NCBI GenBank assembly: GCA_030374805.1
Contig: JARGSG010000001.1
Span: 930,001 to 994,000 of the forward strand
Direction of reading: 5' to 3'
DNA: 64,000 bases
Source: Gracilaria gracilis
Lineage: Eukaryota; Rhodophyta; Florideophyceae; Gracilariales; Gracilariaceae
Positions 1 to 11,957 of the stretch are shown in pieces. The position numbers and the translations under genes were made by a program. Every line of letters starts with the position of its first letter. Position 1 is the stretch's first letter. Below the pieces are notes generated by a model, which saw only the letters and a program-made list of their open reading frames with translations, did no database searches and was not told the DNA's origin.

Positions 1-2925
<2,925 letters not shown>

Positions 2926-3683
2926 AGATCGTTATGATCTAGAGTGCCTGCAATACCCATGACGTGTGATTTGCTGCGGACCGAATGTATACATTAATGA
3001 ATAAAGATGCTGATGTTCTCTACTCAGTGGGGCTGACGTCTAAACTCTTATCTCCATGTATTGACTTACTTGTCTTCTCCCGTACTGCATTCGTGTAGAT
3101 CAAGGGGACAGAACGCGGTTGTTACAGCAACTAGTGCGATCGCTGATCGTGATTTTTGTTGTCTTCGTCAACTTTGGTAGCAGAAAGTCACAGTTATAGC
3201 GCATGTATGGTACACGAGACAGAATCTCCCCTGTTCCATTCCATTAAACTCTTTGTTATTAATGGAAACGAGTACGCTACCAAGTTCTCGTACGCGTAGG
3301 CTTGCTAAAGATCTTATCTTGTCCACGGAAAAGCCGCTCCGTGAGTTCCTCCACATCGTTCGTAAGTTCTACGCGTTTTCAACTTTCTATACACCTCTAT
3401 CGAAACTCTAGTCTTCACTTTCGGTTCAACAAGCTTTCACTCCGTGACGGACTACTCTGTGAGGGACCGAACAGAAGAGCGGGTCGGACTCTAATGATTC
3501 AATTCTGAGGTGCACTTCTGCAGGAACCACTTTTTATATGCGCCATTAAATATCAATCATAGAAAACCGGCGTCTCGTAGATCCCATTTCTTAGAGGGAT
3601 ACACGTACGGCTTCTTTCATCAAAAGGAAAGGGAAACCCATACTTAAGGTAAAGAAAACTAGCCCGCAAGCAATTGGTAGAGC
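2926..3683. other. Intergenic, convergent 3' regions
   Basis: This stretch separates the 3' ends of polyubiquitin and the mitochondrial ribosomal protein gene. Apart from the AATAAA at 3000 I see only short chance frames. Confidence 0.4.
3000..3005 (+). terminator. Polyadenylation-like signal AATAAA after polyubiquitin
   Basis: A perfect AATAAA lies 75 bases downstream of the polyubiquitin stop, in an AT-rich stretch. It is placed as a poly(A) signal would be. Whether this lineage uses this hexamer is not shown by the sequence. Confidence 0.45.
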
Positions 3684-4163
3684 TTAATCTAGCAATTCTT
3701 TCAATCCGGTAGATCTGTACATTGCAGCCCTCGTTGGTCTCAAGGGCGTCCCACTTCCATGTTGTTCTTTATCCTTGTTGTGAGTTCTTTGCCGGGTTTG
3801 TTGACGAGATCGCAAATCTTCGCTGCCCTTCTGTGCCTTTGGAGGATTAATGACTCCAAAACGAGCCTTTCGCGCAGCGATTATCTCTTGTTTGATGGCA
3901 ATAGCCTTATCGTATTTGATTTCGTCGTCCCTTGTCTTTATCAGATACTCGTCTATTCCGCCAGCTTTTCGAATACATCGCATGGCGTGCGTGGTCATTC
4001 GAAATGTTAGTTTTCGTTGCAATGTGTCGCTGAACATTGTTGTCTTCTGGACGTTTGGTTTCCATGTCCGTCGTGATTTATTCTCAGCAAATGATACTTT
4101 GTTTCCAAATTGAATCATCCGGTTCCCGTAGAGCCCTTTATAAGCACGATTGAAGCGAGGCAT
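3684..4163 (-). CDS. Mitochondrial large-subunit ribosomal protein bL28m
   Basis: The 159-residue product matches the bL28 family. The core around residues 14-60 has GNKVSFAENKSRRTWKPNVQ, equivalent to the bacterial block containing NNVSHANNKTRR and the PN(L/V)Q motif. This is followed by the basic strand with RKLTFRMTTHAMRCIRKAGG. The residues after about 80 (DEYLIKTRDDEIKYDKA and a Lys/Arg/Gln-rich tail to 159) extend the bacterial length of about 78. This resembles mitochondrial MRPL28/Mrpl24 rather than plastid L28, so I place it in the mitochondrial ribosome. It starts directly as MPRFNRAYKG without a long presequence, as several mitoribosomal proteins do. It is divergent from the COA5 gene, with an 810-base shared upstream region. 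Confidence 0.85.
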   Translation of the reverse strand: MPRFNRAYKGLYGNRMIQFGNKVSFAENKSRRTWKPNVQKTTMFSDTLQRKLTFRMTTHAMRCIRKAGGIDEYLIKTRDDEIKYDKAIAIKQEIIAARKARFGVINPPKAQKGSEDLRSRQQTRQRTHNKDKEQHGSGTPLRPTRAAMYRSTGLKELLD

Positions 4164-4973
4164 ATTTGCAAAGAAGGCTCACCCCCGCGGTTTCGGTACA
4201 GCCACTAATCGAAGCCCCCAGCTCTTCGATCCAAAATGGCTTTATCTGCTCGAATGACCTCGTCCGCTCGACTTACGAAGTGATTTGATTTAGCGTCAAC
4301 CGGTGGAAGCTAGCAGCTCTTTAGAGGAGACAGAGCTCAAAGACTGTGAGAGAGAAATGCAATACAGGCGTCAAGTGAAGATACGGGATGTCCAGTGATG
4401 AACAGGTGAATGTTTGGGCCGAATCACTACTTTCTGGATCCGAATCCAGTTCAAATTAGTTTAAGCTTCATGGGATCTCAAAATCTTTGAGATTGTTCAA
4501 CGAAGAAAGAGAACGACGGTATTTAAGGGCTAGACGCACAGCATGTACCAAGGGTATATGTATAATAAGGTGGATATCAGTTGGGCGGATCGCGATCACC
4601 AACATGTAAATCGCCCGATAGTACCAAATTCTACCTATGTCGAGCAGGCAAAAAAGATGAAAATATAGTACAAAGATGGCACTTTCGTCGAGAACAACTT
4701 CTCATGAGAAGTTGTTCTCGACTCTAATCTGCGAATTTGGAGACTGCGATCTTCGTGAACTCCGTCAATTCGTCAGAGAATCCTGTTACCTTTCACCAAC
4801 CCTGTGGATTTGTCAAACAAAGCCTACCTGAACCGATACTGAATTCAGGTTCACAAGGCCTCTTTGAAGTAGGTCTTCGCTACTTCTCCCTCTACTATTT
4901 TCTTCTTGCCGCTGACACTCCGCAGTTAGAGTTGCATCAAGAGGCCGCACAGATTGTCACATATCTTCAGAAG
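4164..4973. promoter_or_regulatory. Divergent promoter region between bL28m and COA5
   Basis: The region contains a CAAGGGTA-type element at 4546-4556 (TACCAAGGGTA) and a perfect 36-bp palindrome at 4687-4722. The open frame upstream of the COA5 ATG at 4974 encodes no recognisable sequence, so I treat it as 5' untranslated sequence. Two nuclear genes for mitochondrial proteins share this space, which may allow co-regulation. That is inference. Confidence 0.5.
4687..4722. repeat. Perfect 36-bp palindrome
   Basis: The left half GTCGAGAACAACTTCTCA is followed without spacer by its exact reverse complement. It lies about 250 bases upstream of the COA5 start. A dyad this long could be a cruciform, a binding site for a dimeric factor, or a hairpin in a 5' untranslated leader. 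Confidence 0.95.
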
Positions 4974-5198
4974 ATGTCGAAATCCTGTAAGGGGCTTTTC
5001 AATGAACTGCTCAGATGCCTAAGCGATTCGAAATGTGTCATTGAACACCCAGACAAAAAGGCCGCGCTAAAGGACTGTGCTCAACCTGATGCAGAAGGAG
5101 TAGATGCTTCATGCAAGGCAATCAGGGTCGCCTATTCTCAATGTAGAAAGGCCCAATTGGACATGAGAAGACGGATTCGAGGTGCGCCTGGGTATTAG
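4974..5198 (+). CDS. COA5: Cytochrome c oxidase assembly factor COA5/PET191
   Basis: The 74-residue protein starts MSKSCKGLFNELLRCL and ends with the family signature ...QLDMRRRIRGAPGY. It has the twin-cysteine pattern of the PET191 family: Cys in MSKSCKG, RCLSDSKC, KDC, DASC and SQCRKA. Members are small intermembrane-space proteins imported by the Mia40 disulfide relay and needed for assembly of respiratory complex IV. The frame stays open upstream to about 4737, but only the ATG at 4974 gives the conserved N-terminus and normal family length. No presequence is expected. Neighbour bL28m is also mitochondrial and is divergently placed. Confidence 0.92.
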   Translation: MSKSCKGLFNELLRCLSDSKCVIEHPDKKAALKDCAQPDAEGVDASCKAIRVAYSQCRKAQLDMRRRIRGAPGY

Positions 5199-5909
5199 AT
5201 GAAGCGAGATCGTATCAAAGTTTGACAAATCTCTTCCCGTCCAAATGGTCACAAACGTTAACGGAATGGTTCGCTTTCTTCTAGTCGCTTGGAATTATCT
5301 GGAATGTACCCGGCAGCAGAGGCGTGTACACAACACATACGAATGGTAAACTTTTACGTAGCTGCTGCAAGTTACCTTCTCAAACAAATTCTAACACCCA
5401 GATTATTAACGGGTACATACTGAATCACTTCGGCACTATGAACTGACTATGAGAAAGCGCGGTGTATCGGTGAATAGGGCATTGTAACGGGGATTCAAGA
5501 TCGGCTACGTTGCAATCAGTCCGACTCTGGGCTGCTTCGTACCCCAAACCCTTTGCTTAGTCATCGATATATTCCCAACGCCACCAAGAGCAAGGGCCTT
5601 TGAAAGCTAACTTGACGTGGATCTCCACGGCAGGGACGCTTTTTTGTCACTTGCCTCCTAGCGAATAGCTAATAAAGTGGTATGAGCAGCATATCAATTC
5701 TTTACTCCCGATGTAGTTGCACACCCAAGTCGTGTCAAGACTAAGATGTCGTCGTTTCGGTTCGCAAGGGGGTCAAGTAGGGAACTTCAAACAGGAATGG
5801 AATTTTGTTCACTTCGTCCAAATGAGTTGTATGCACGGAGTCTGTAAGTCCCCTTTTCACTGAAGTGACCTTACCCTAATTGCCTTGAGAACGTAGGTCG
5901 CCTTAAGAG
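5199..5909. other. Intergenic, convergent 3' regions
   Basis: This separates COA5 from the prolyl hydroxylase on the other strand. Only short chance frames are visible, and no RNA gene or repeat. Confidence 0.35.
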
Positions 5910-6890
5910 TTACAACTCCGTCTTGGAGACTTCCACGGGTTGATAGTCGCTGCGGCTGCAGTTCCGCACGAAAATGGTCGCTGCAATCTTCGTGCCTTTG
6001 ACAACAGGACTTCCTCCATGAAGAGTACGTGAATCGACAGTTTCGGTGTACGGATGCATGTCGTACCAAATGAGGATTCGTCCACGTCTTGGTTCCACCA
6101 CTAACTGGTCTGGGTTGGTTTTATCGTAGCGGAAATTTCCATCCATCCTCCCATCGCGTGCAAAAACAGTTTCGCCTCCCTCTTCGACGTCAGAGAGGTA
6201 AATAAGTACGGTGCTCGCTCTCTGACATCCTTTGAACTCGGACATACCATCAAGTTGATCAGGTTGAAGAAAGTCAAAGTGAGGGTTAAAGTACTGACCA
6301 CTCTGATACCTATTAATTGCCATACCTTCAGCATGGTACATCGAAAATCCTGCCAAGGAAGTTACTTTTTGAACGATATCAGCAACGCTTTCATCGGTCA
6401 CATAATACAGCCATGCTGTGTCGGAAGTCCGTGTATTATCTTCCACTTGCTCCCCCCCTGGTCCAACAACCATGCTCTTCTTGAAAAGCGGGGTGGCCTT
6501 CTCAATCATCAAGTCAATCTCTTCTTCTGTGAGAATATTATCATAATACACGACCAGAGGCTCATCCCAAGCGTAGTTCACTTCTGCGCCCGGTACAGTT
6601 TCTGCAACCGATGAAAAGTTGGTTTCCATGAGATACCGAGGGCGATCCCAAGCAGGGCTTGAAATTCTTCCATCTGGAAGCAGCGGGCGTCCCTGAGAGC
6701 CATGAGAAACGTTATCGGGCAGGGATCTGGACAGCGGAAGATTCAAGGCCGTTCGGACGCGATCAAAGTGCGGTTGCAGCGGATCTAGGTATGGATGGCC
6801 AAGACGTGGGTTTGTGACGAGAAGCACCGTAGCTCCAACGATACACACAGCTGATAAGAAGAGCGCGTATCCGCCATTGGCAGCTTTCAT
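5910..6890 (-). CDS. Membrane-anchored prolyl 4-hydroxylase (2OG-Fe(II) oxygenase)
   Basis: The product (326 residues from the ATG at 6890) has a hydrophobic anchor at about residues 8-25 and then a lumenal P4Hc domain of plant type. The iron ligands are visible: HFD in QYFNPHFDF, and the distal His in SRTLHGGSP. The 2-oxoglutarate-binding Lys follows in VVKGTK. It also has the family segments DNILTEEEID and STVLIYLSDVEEGGETVF. Such enzymes act in the ER/Golgi and hydroxylate proline in secreted glycoproteins, using 2-oxoglutarate, O2 and ascorbate. The frame extends 60 codons further upstream, but that part lacks family similarity, and starting at 6890 gives a normal signal anchor. A CAAGGGTA element lies 184 bases upstream, at 7074. 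Confidence 0.9.
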   Translation of the reverse strand: MKAANGGYALFLSAVCIVGATVLLVTNPRLGHPYLDPLQPHFDRVRTALNLPLSRSLPDNVSHGSQGRPLLPDGRISSPAWDRPRYLMETNFSSVAETVPGAEVNYAWDEPLVVYYDNILTEEEIDLMIEKATPLFKKSMVVGPGGEQVEDNTRTSDTAWLYYVTDESVADIVQKVTSLAGFSMYHAEGMAINRYQSGQYFNPHFDFLQPDQLDGMSEFKGCQRASTVLIYLSDVEEGGETVFARDGRMDGNFRYDKTNPDQLVVEPRRGRILIWYDMHPYTETVDSRTLHGGSPVVKGTKIAATIFVRNCSRSDYQPVEVSKTEL

Positions 6891-7806
6891 TATTGCAGTG
6901 GCGTTGTGGTACAAGGAATACTGAACTTCACGAAGCCTCGAATTCTGTTGGTTTGCTCCAACGGGGACGATGGTTACCTTAACCCTTCTTAGGTTCAAAA
7001 CGTTCTCAAGATCTAATCGTACAGTAGCCGGACGACGATCACAACGGCGGGGAAGATATTCAGTGGGCAATCATACAAGGGTAGCTTTAATGAAACCGGG
7101 CTAGCTCTACAGAATACCCGTTGTAGTTGGGCCCCATGGTTTTCAGTGTTTCTCCAGGCTCAGATTTGCGTCTTACCCCACAGAATTCCGTACTCTAGTG
7201 GACGTGTATATTCGGATGTTGATTAAAGAAGTTTGGCAGTTGGAGACGCTTGTCTCTATGACGTTGCTCGAAGGAGCGAATCTGTGCTGCTACAGCTCAC
7301 TGTATTCCAAGCTTGACAAGGGTTAAAAAGGTTAAAGTTATAAGGGGGACTCTTTCCGGTGCGAAACCCTTACAGGGTACAAGTAAAGTTACATATGTAG
7401 GAGTTAGTTCTGAATGGTGCTTTCTCATCTTTGCGAACGTCAGGGCTTACATGTAGATTGGTTTCTATGCAAGTGGCCTGATAGAGTGCTGGCCTAGCAA
7501 ATGAGAGAGCTTTTCCTTAAACAGAAACGTTCTAAGCTGTATCGTATTTAGGCTCGTGTACTCATAAGGGAGGGCGAGAGAAGGGATCCTAGATTAAGAT
7601 GATAGGGCTAGAGAAGTATATGTACTAAGAATCGTAACTGACACAAAAAGTTTAATGGAAAGCCTATATGCTTCAGTTCGTCAACAGTCGTACTACAAAT
7701 CAAGATCGGGACCAGTGCAGAGTTTGACGTGTCTGTTTAAGAAGTAAGCAAATCTTGTCCAACCTATATCGTATGGGTACCTTGTAACAGTGGGATCTCT
7801 AGAAAA
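6891..7806. other. Intergenic region upstream of the prolyl hydroxylase
   Basis: It holds a TACAAGGGTA element at 7074-7083, probably in the hydroxylase promoter, and otherwise no recognisable gene. The right end abuts the retrotransposon cluster. A related GTACCTTGTA lies near 7788. Confidence 0.35.
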
Positions 7807-8061
7807 GATATGGTAGATGATATGGCAAAACGCGCAATGCAATTACCGTTCGAATATCATGTTACGGTGCCGATTGATTACGCAGACGTGGCCAGGAGAG
7901 AATCACAACGAACTGGTTTGAAGCCATTGCTGTGTCGCTTGCCAAATTATCTTGACACATTAGAGACTTACCGAGAGGTGGAAATGAAGCTATCACACCT
8001 TTGTGTTGGGCATTCACCAGGCTTACATCTCCTTGGAACTTTCATTTCTTAAAGAAGAAGA
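7807..8061 (+). mobile_element. Non-LTR retrotransposon 3' remnant A (RNase H end)
   Basis: The frame MVDDMAKRAMQLPF...VPIDYADV aligns by eye with KVDTLAKSGLKIPL...VPVDFGDL of the neighbouring copy B, so it is the C-terminal edge of an RNase H module. The rest is decayed and lacks the Cys/His finger. It ends at 8052, and the sequence around it reads CTTAAAGAAGAAGAG, the same kind of tail that closes copies B and C. The 5' part of the element is absent, as expected for a 5'-truncated LINE-like insertion. Confidence 0.6.
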
Positions 8062-8080
8062 GCGTGCTATTTTTGACTAG

Positions 8081-8809
8081 GCGTCCGAAACGAATCAGAG
8101 CATTACGTCTAAAGAAGTCATTACGTCTAAAGAAGTCTCTTACACGGCAGAAGTACGAGCAATGACAGCAGCCCTTTCTAGGTTAGGCGACAAAATGGTG
8201 GATACTGTGAGGATCTTTACAGATTCATATGCACTTATTCAAGCGCTACAAGGAAAGCTCAGGAAACAGTCAACGGGGTTGCAAAATTTGGCAAAGATGC
8301 TGCACAAGCTCAGCTTAAAGAGCAAGATATACATCTGCTGGGTTCCCAGTCATTGTGGGGTGCCAGAAAACGAGAAAGTCGATACGCTGGCAAAGTCGGG
8401 TTTGAAAATTCCTTTAGTTGAACAGTTTCGTGTACCGGTGGATTTTGGAGATCTTCGGGCCTTGCTTGCTGCCAAGACGAAGAGCAAGAGTGTCATGCCG
8501 TATGCCAGAGAGATAGAAGAAGAAGAACTGCGAAAGAACGAGATAATACTAGCACAGTTTGCAACCACACATGTACCAGCGTTACACCCCGTTGCATCGT
8601 ATCTAGATAAGAAGGTGAAACGATGCGACTGTGGCACTGCGGTGAAGAAGGACGTGGAGCACGTGCTGTTTCGATGCCCCTTGACCAACGCGGCGCGTCG
8701 CCATGAGTTGCCAACCGTGCAAGAGAGGAAAGATATGTCGCTAGTAGAGATGATAAGACAATGGCCGCTGAAGTTTTTGGCCTTTTTTAAGAGAGAGGAT
8801 TACCTGTAG
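8081..8809 (+). pseudogene. Non-LTR retrotransposon remnant B: RNase H domain plus CxC-H-C finger
   Basis: The frame is open from 8081 and has no good start, so it is the 3' end of a longer ORF2. RNase H residues are visible: Glu in YTAEVRAM, Asp in VRIFTDSYA, His in WVPSHCG and the last Asp in KVDTLAKSG. The first catalytic Asp is not seen. A CxC-x9-H-x4-C motif follows (CDCG...EHVLFRC), as at the end of many LINE-type proteins, then a conserved tail ending KREDYL. The six residues ITSKEV are duplicated near the start by an exact 18-bp tandem repeat at about 8100-8135. The stop is followed by AATAAAGAAGAAGAAG. It lacks the reverse transcriptase and is probably inactive. Confidence 0.8.
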
Positions 8810-9076
8810 GGTAATTCTCGTGCCGTCTCGGAATCAGGGGCGACAGGCCATAATAAAGAAGAAGAAGTCTAAAGAAGTCCAACAAGGACGTTGCTTAGGC
8901 GATTATGTGTTTCTACTCTCCGATATCGGAAGGGACTTCGTTTAGAGCAGACAATCAGACAGTTTATGTCCGTATTAGAGCAGAAGATAATCAGAGAGTG
9001 GCTTGAAAGAATGCTGACTTACCCAGTGAGAGAATGTTTCTTTCAACCGAAACAGTCTGAGTTACCTTGTAATTAG
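8810..9076 (+). mobile_element. Tail of copy B and unassigned stretch before copy C
   Basis: The stretch begins with the copy B 3' untranslated part. It then has AATAAAGAAGAAGAAGTC and a further CTAAAGAAGTC matching the repeats at 8100-8135. A 61-codon open frame (8891-9076) follows, without recognisable similarity. By position it may be a decayed part of element C upstream of its RNase H, but I cannot show this. Confidence 0.4.
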
Positions 9077-10146
9077 CTAATTAGGTTATCGTACGACGTT
9101 TGGTGTGATGGATCAGTGGGGAGCCCACCTAGCGTACCAAACCAGGAAACTAGAGTGGCGGTCGAGTGGGATGAAGGCTGGTACTGTGGCACTTTACACC
9201 GACCACGTGATGGGGTTGAAATCAGGCAGTGCGTGAAGGAGTTCTTGGAAAAACGGCATGTACTACCTGACGTTTGGGTGCGTTACGACGATGAAGTTGA
9301 GATGGCATACAGCCTGGACGAGGAGACCAAAACAGTTAAAGACGAAGACGGTGATGTACTGAGAACAAAACTTCTCTGCCCATGCAATGTAGCAGCAGGA
9401 GCATACGAAATCTACTGGAGAGGAAGAACGAAAACGGACCAGAAGGTAATCCCGGCAGGCGTGAACGTATGTTCCTTTACTGCTGAAGTACTATCAATGT
9501 CACAAGCAGTGAAAGACATTCCAGAGAGCTTTACAGGACGTGTGCGAATATTCACGGACTCACAAGCCACACTTCATGCCCTGCAGGGTGACCTTCGACG
9601 ACAGGCTTCTCACGTACAACAGCTTGCTGAACTACTACATTTTCTTAGCAGAAGATGCGAAATATTTCTGTCATGGATACCCAGCTACTGTGGGACAGTT
9701 CAAAATGAAAGGGTAGATAAACTAGCGAAGTCGGGGTTGCAATTGCCAATTCAAGAACAGTTGAAAGTAGATCATGACCTTATGGACGCGAAGGCCGCGC
9801 TGAAGGTTAAACAATGTAACCAAAGGTTGCTGCCTGCTGAAGAAGAGAATCAGATAGATTTGCGGGAGGCGAGACTTACAGAGGCAACATTAGCACAATG
9901 GTTCACAGGGCACCGAAACTCCACCCAGTCGCCAGCTACATGAATAAGAAAGTGTTACGCTGCGAATGTGCGCTTGGAGTCAAGAAAGACTGTGAACATG
10001 TTGTGCTACGGTGCCCGTTGACAAATGCAAGTCGACGACAGATCTTCTGCGGTCGCATACGCAGCCAAGAAAAGTCTCTTCAAAAGCTCATTTTGGAAGC
10101 ACCAAAAAAGATTCTGGCCTTTCTGAAGAGGGAGAAATATCTGTAA
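9077..10146 (+). pseudogene. Non-LTR retrotransposon remnant C: frameshifted RNase H plus finger
   Basis: This is the most complete of the copies. The first catalytic Asp is present in DVWCDGSVG at about 9107. Glu is in SFTAEVLSM, Asp in IFTDSQAT and the last Asp in RVDKLAKSG. The usual His is replaced by Tyr in WIPSYCG. A frameshift between about 9898 and 9943 separates the RNase H frame, which ends SPAT-stop, from the frame that continues HPVASYMNKKVLRC with the CxC-x9-H-x4-C finger and ends KREKYL. Reading both frames gives the same order as copy B. The frameshift and the His-to-Tyr change indicate a dead copy. Confidence 0.8.
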
Positions 10147-10190
10147 GATAGATCTCCGTTGTGTTAGGAATTAGAACACATTATCCAATT

Positions 10191-10300
10191 AAAGAAGAAG
10201 AAGAAGAAGAAGGTTATCGTACTCATGAAAGAGGAGAGAGAGATATAGGTAGAGAGAGAGAGAGAACGAGAGAGAGAGGGAGGTGGGGAGGAAGAGAGAG
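10191..10300 (+). repeat. (AAG)n tail followed by (GA)n microsatellite
   Basis: After copy C the sequence reads TTAAAGAAGAAGAAGAAGAAG and then a long purine tract of GAGAGA and GAGAGAGGG units to about 10300. The AAG part is probably the retrotransposon tail or its target. The GA tract is a separate microsatellite. Confidence 0.8.
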
Positions 10301-10585
10301 GACGAGTGCTTTGACCCACTCCGACTCAAAGAGTCTGCAGTGCTTCGAACCAGGCCCGTTTTTTGCAATTTGTGGTTGAGATTATGTCAAATGAGGCCGT
10401 TCCTTATCGTTGCGACCTTCATTGTCGTGCAAGTATCTAGTGACCCGCTTTCCTAAGGGGTGAACATATTTGAATGGATGTCTGTGCATCGCCTAATGAC
10501 TTCATGATATACATCCAGAACGTCGGTGTTCGATTCTGGCTAATGGTTTTACCGTTATTGTTTGTCTGCTGAAATCAATATCAAT
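10301..10585. other. Region upstream of the TraB-like gene
   Basis: This short spacer lies between the microsatellite and the TraB-like gene. I see no gene or clear promoter motif. Confidence 0.3.
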
Positions 10586-11794
10586 ATGAGCGGCTTTCTG
10601 GGTCACACCAACGAAGGACACTGGGAACCAGAGTATTACGCAACTGTTAATAACCCGAGTCCTGCTCGGACCCGATATTGCAAGACGGCATTCATCACAT
10701 GTCCAGCCTTTCATAGCTTTTGTTACCAGCGTCCGACGGTTACTCGAAGGAGAACGACATCTTCGCTCCTAAGAGCACCGAGAACATTTGTTCGCCTCGT
10801 TCCAAGACCAGATGGCACGATCCATCTGCAGACCGCCGTCACAACATACGAGACGGGGGCAGATCGAGGGGTTCTGATGCTTTATTCCATACTACATATA
10901 GCTGACTCATCGTACTATGAAGCCATTAAGTCATCTGTGGATCAAGCTGTAGTTCTTTTTGAGCTGATAGCCCCCAGAACAGCTATTGAAGAGCACTCCA
11001 AGTTGAAGTCTTTAAAAACTCCGGTCTTTCCTCCCCCCGCTTTGGAAGAAGCTGCTTGCTCTTTGAACGCCAAAACTCAGTTGAGCGCCATGAACCTAAT
11101 GCAACCGGACTGGTACATCGCAGATTTACCCAGAGATTGTCTTCCAGTGGCAAGACGCAAACCTCGAGAGCTTCGAGTATCCCGATTAGTTCTGAATGCT
11201 ATCGCAGCGTTCCTTCCTTGCCCAGAACTGAATGCTGCTTTACTACATGCCTTTTCGACAAGCACTATTCTTACCGCTGCCAGGTTATTGCAACTTCTTG
11301 GCGCGGACTTAGTCACGAAAAGGCGGCTCATTTACGCTTGGCGGGCAGTTGCGAGCACTAACACAAAAGCGAACGCACGTGTACTCGATGATTTAGGCAG
11401 GAATCGAGTCGCTTGGGAAGCTTTGGATGAAATCCGTGAGAAGGATGTTGCTCTTTTGTACGGAGCGTGGCATACTGGTTGGTTTTGTCGTAGAGCTGAA
11501 GCTGACGGAATGAAGTTTCTTACCCAGAAGTGGATTACGGCAATGGTTCTTCCGAACATTCCTGCCCGCCAGTCAGACGCCATACTCTGGTTGCTGGCCG
11601 CGGTCCTTTATTGTACTTACGCCGGACTGGACTGGATTTTGTGTGTGGAACTTTTAGTTCAGTCGGTTACGGGGAGTACTCATTTCGACGTTTCATATAT
11701 CCTTTTATACTTGTTACGCCACATTGCTCCGTACTGGGCCTTCAGGCGCTGGTTCGATGAGTGGGATGCAGTCTCCAGGACCGATGATATATGA
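10586..11794 (+). CDS. TraB/GumN-like protein, probably organelle-targeted
   Basis: The 402-residue product has hallmarks of the TraB/TIKI/GumN superfamily. An early strand-His segment (MLYSILHIADSSYYEAI) stands in place of the usual GTIHIAD. A Glu follows in VVLFELIAPR, and near the end of the domain comes LLYGAWHTGWF, the counterpart of the YGAGH block. Family members include metalloprotease-like proteins and poorly characterised plastid and mitochondrial outer-membrane proteins, so the exact role is open. The N-terminus is Arg/Ser/Thr-rich and could be a transit peptide. The C-terminal 90 residues have two hydrophobic stretches (SDAILWLLAAVLYCTYAGLD and SYILLYLLRHIA) that probably anchor it in a membrane. 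The ATG at 10586 is chosen because the frame further 5' lacks another ATG. It converges on the LPD gene, 163 bases away. Confidence 0.65.
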   Translation: MSGFLGHTNEGHWEPEYYATVNNPSPARTRYCKTAFITCPAFHSFCYQRPTVTRRRTTSSLLRAPRTFVRLVPRPDGTIHLQTAVTTYETGADRGVLMLYSILHIADSSYYEAIKSSVDQAVVLFELIAPRTAIEEHSKLKSLKTPVFPPPALEEAACSLNAKTQLSAMNLMQPDWYIADLPRDCLPVARRKPRELRVSRLVLNAIAAFLPCPELNAALLHAFSTSTILTAARLLQLLGADLVTKRRLIYAWRAVASTNTKANARVLDDLGRNRVAWEALDEIREKDVALLYGAWHTGWFCRRAEADGMKFLTQKWITAMVLPNIPARQSDAILWLLAAVLYCTYAGLDWILCVELLVQSVTGSTHFDVSYILLYLLRHIAPYWAFRRWFDEWDAVSRTDDI

Positions 11795-11957
11795 ATTGCG
11801 ATGAATGGTGAACTTCGTTCTGAAGGCGAGCGAAAAAGTGTTCCATTCCCCTGGCCCAGACTTCTGCATAAGTACCATAACCTTCAGATCTCTTAGACCT
11901 GTTGTCGAACGTCTATGCTTGGATATTTCAGACCTCATTAACCATACTTGATTCAGA

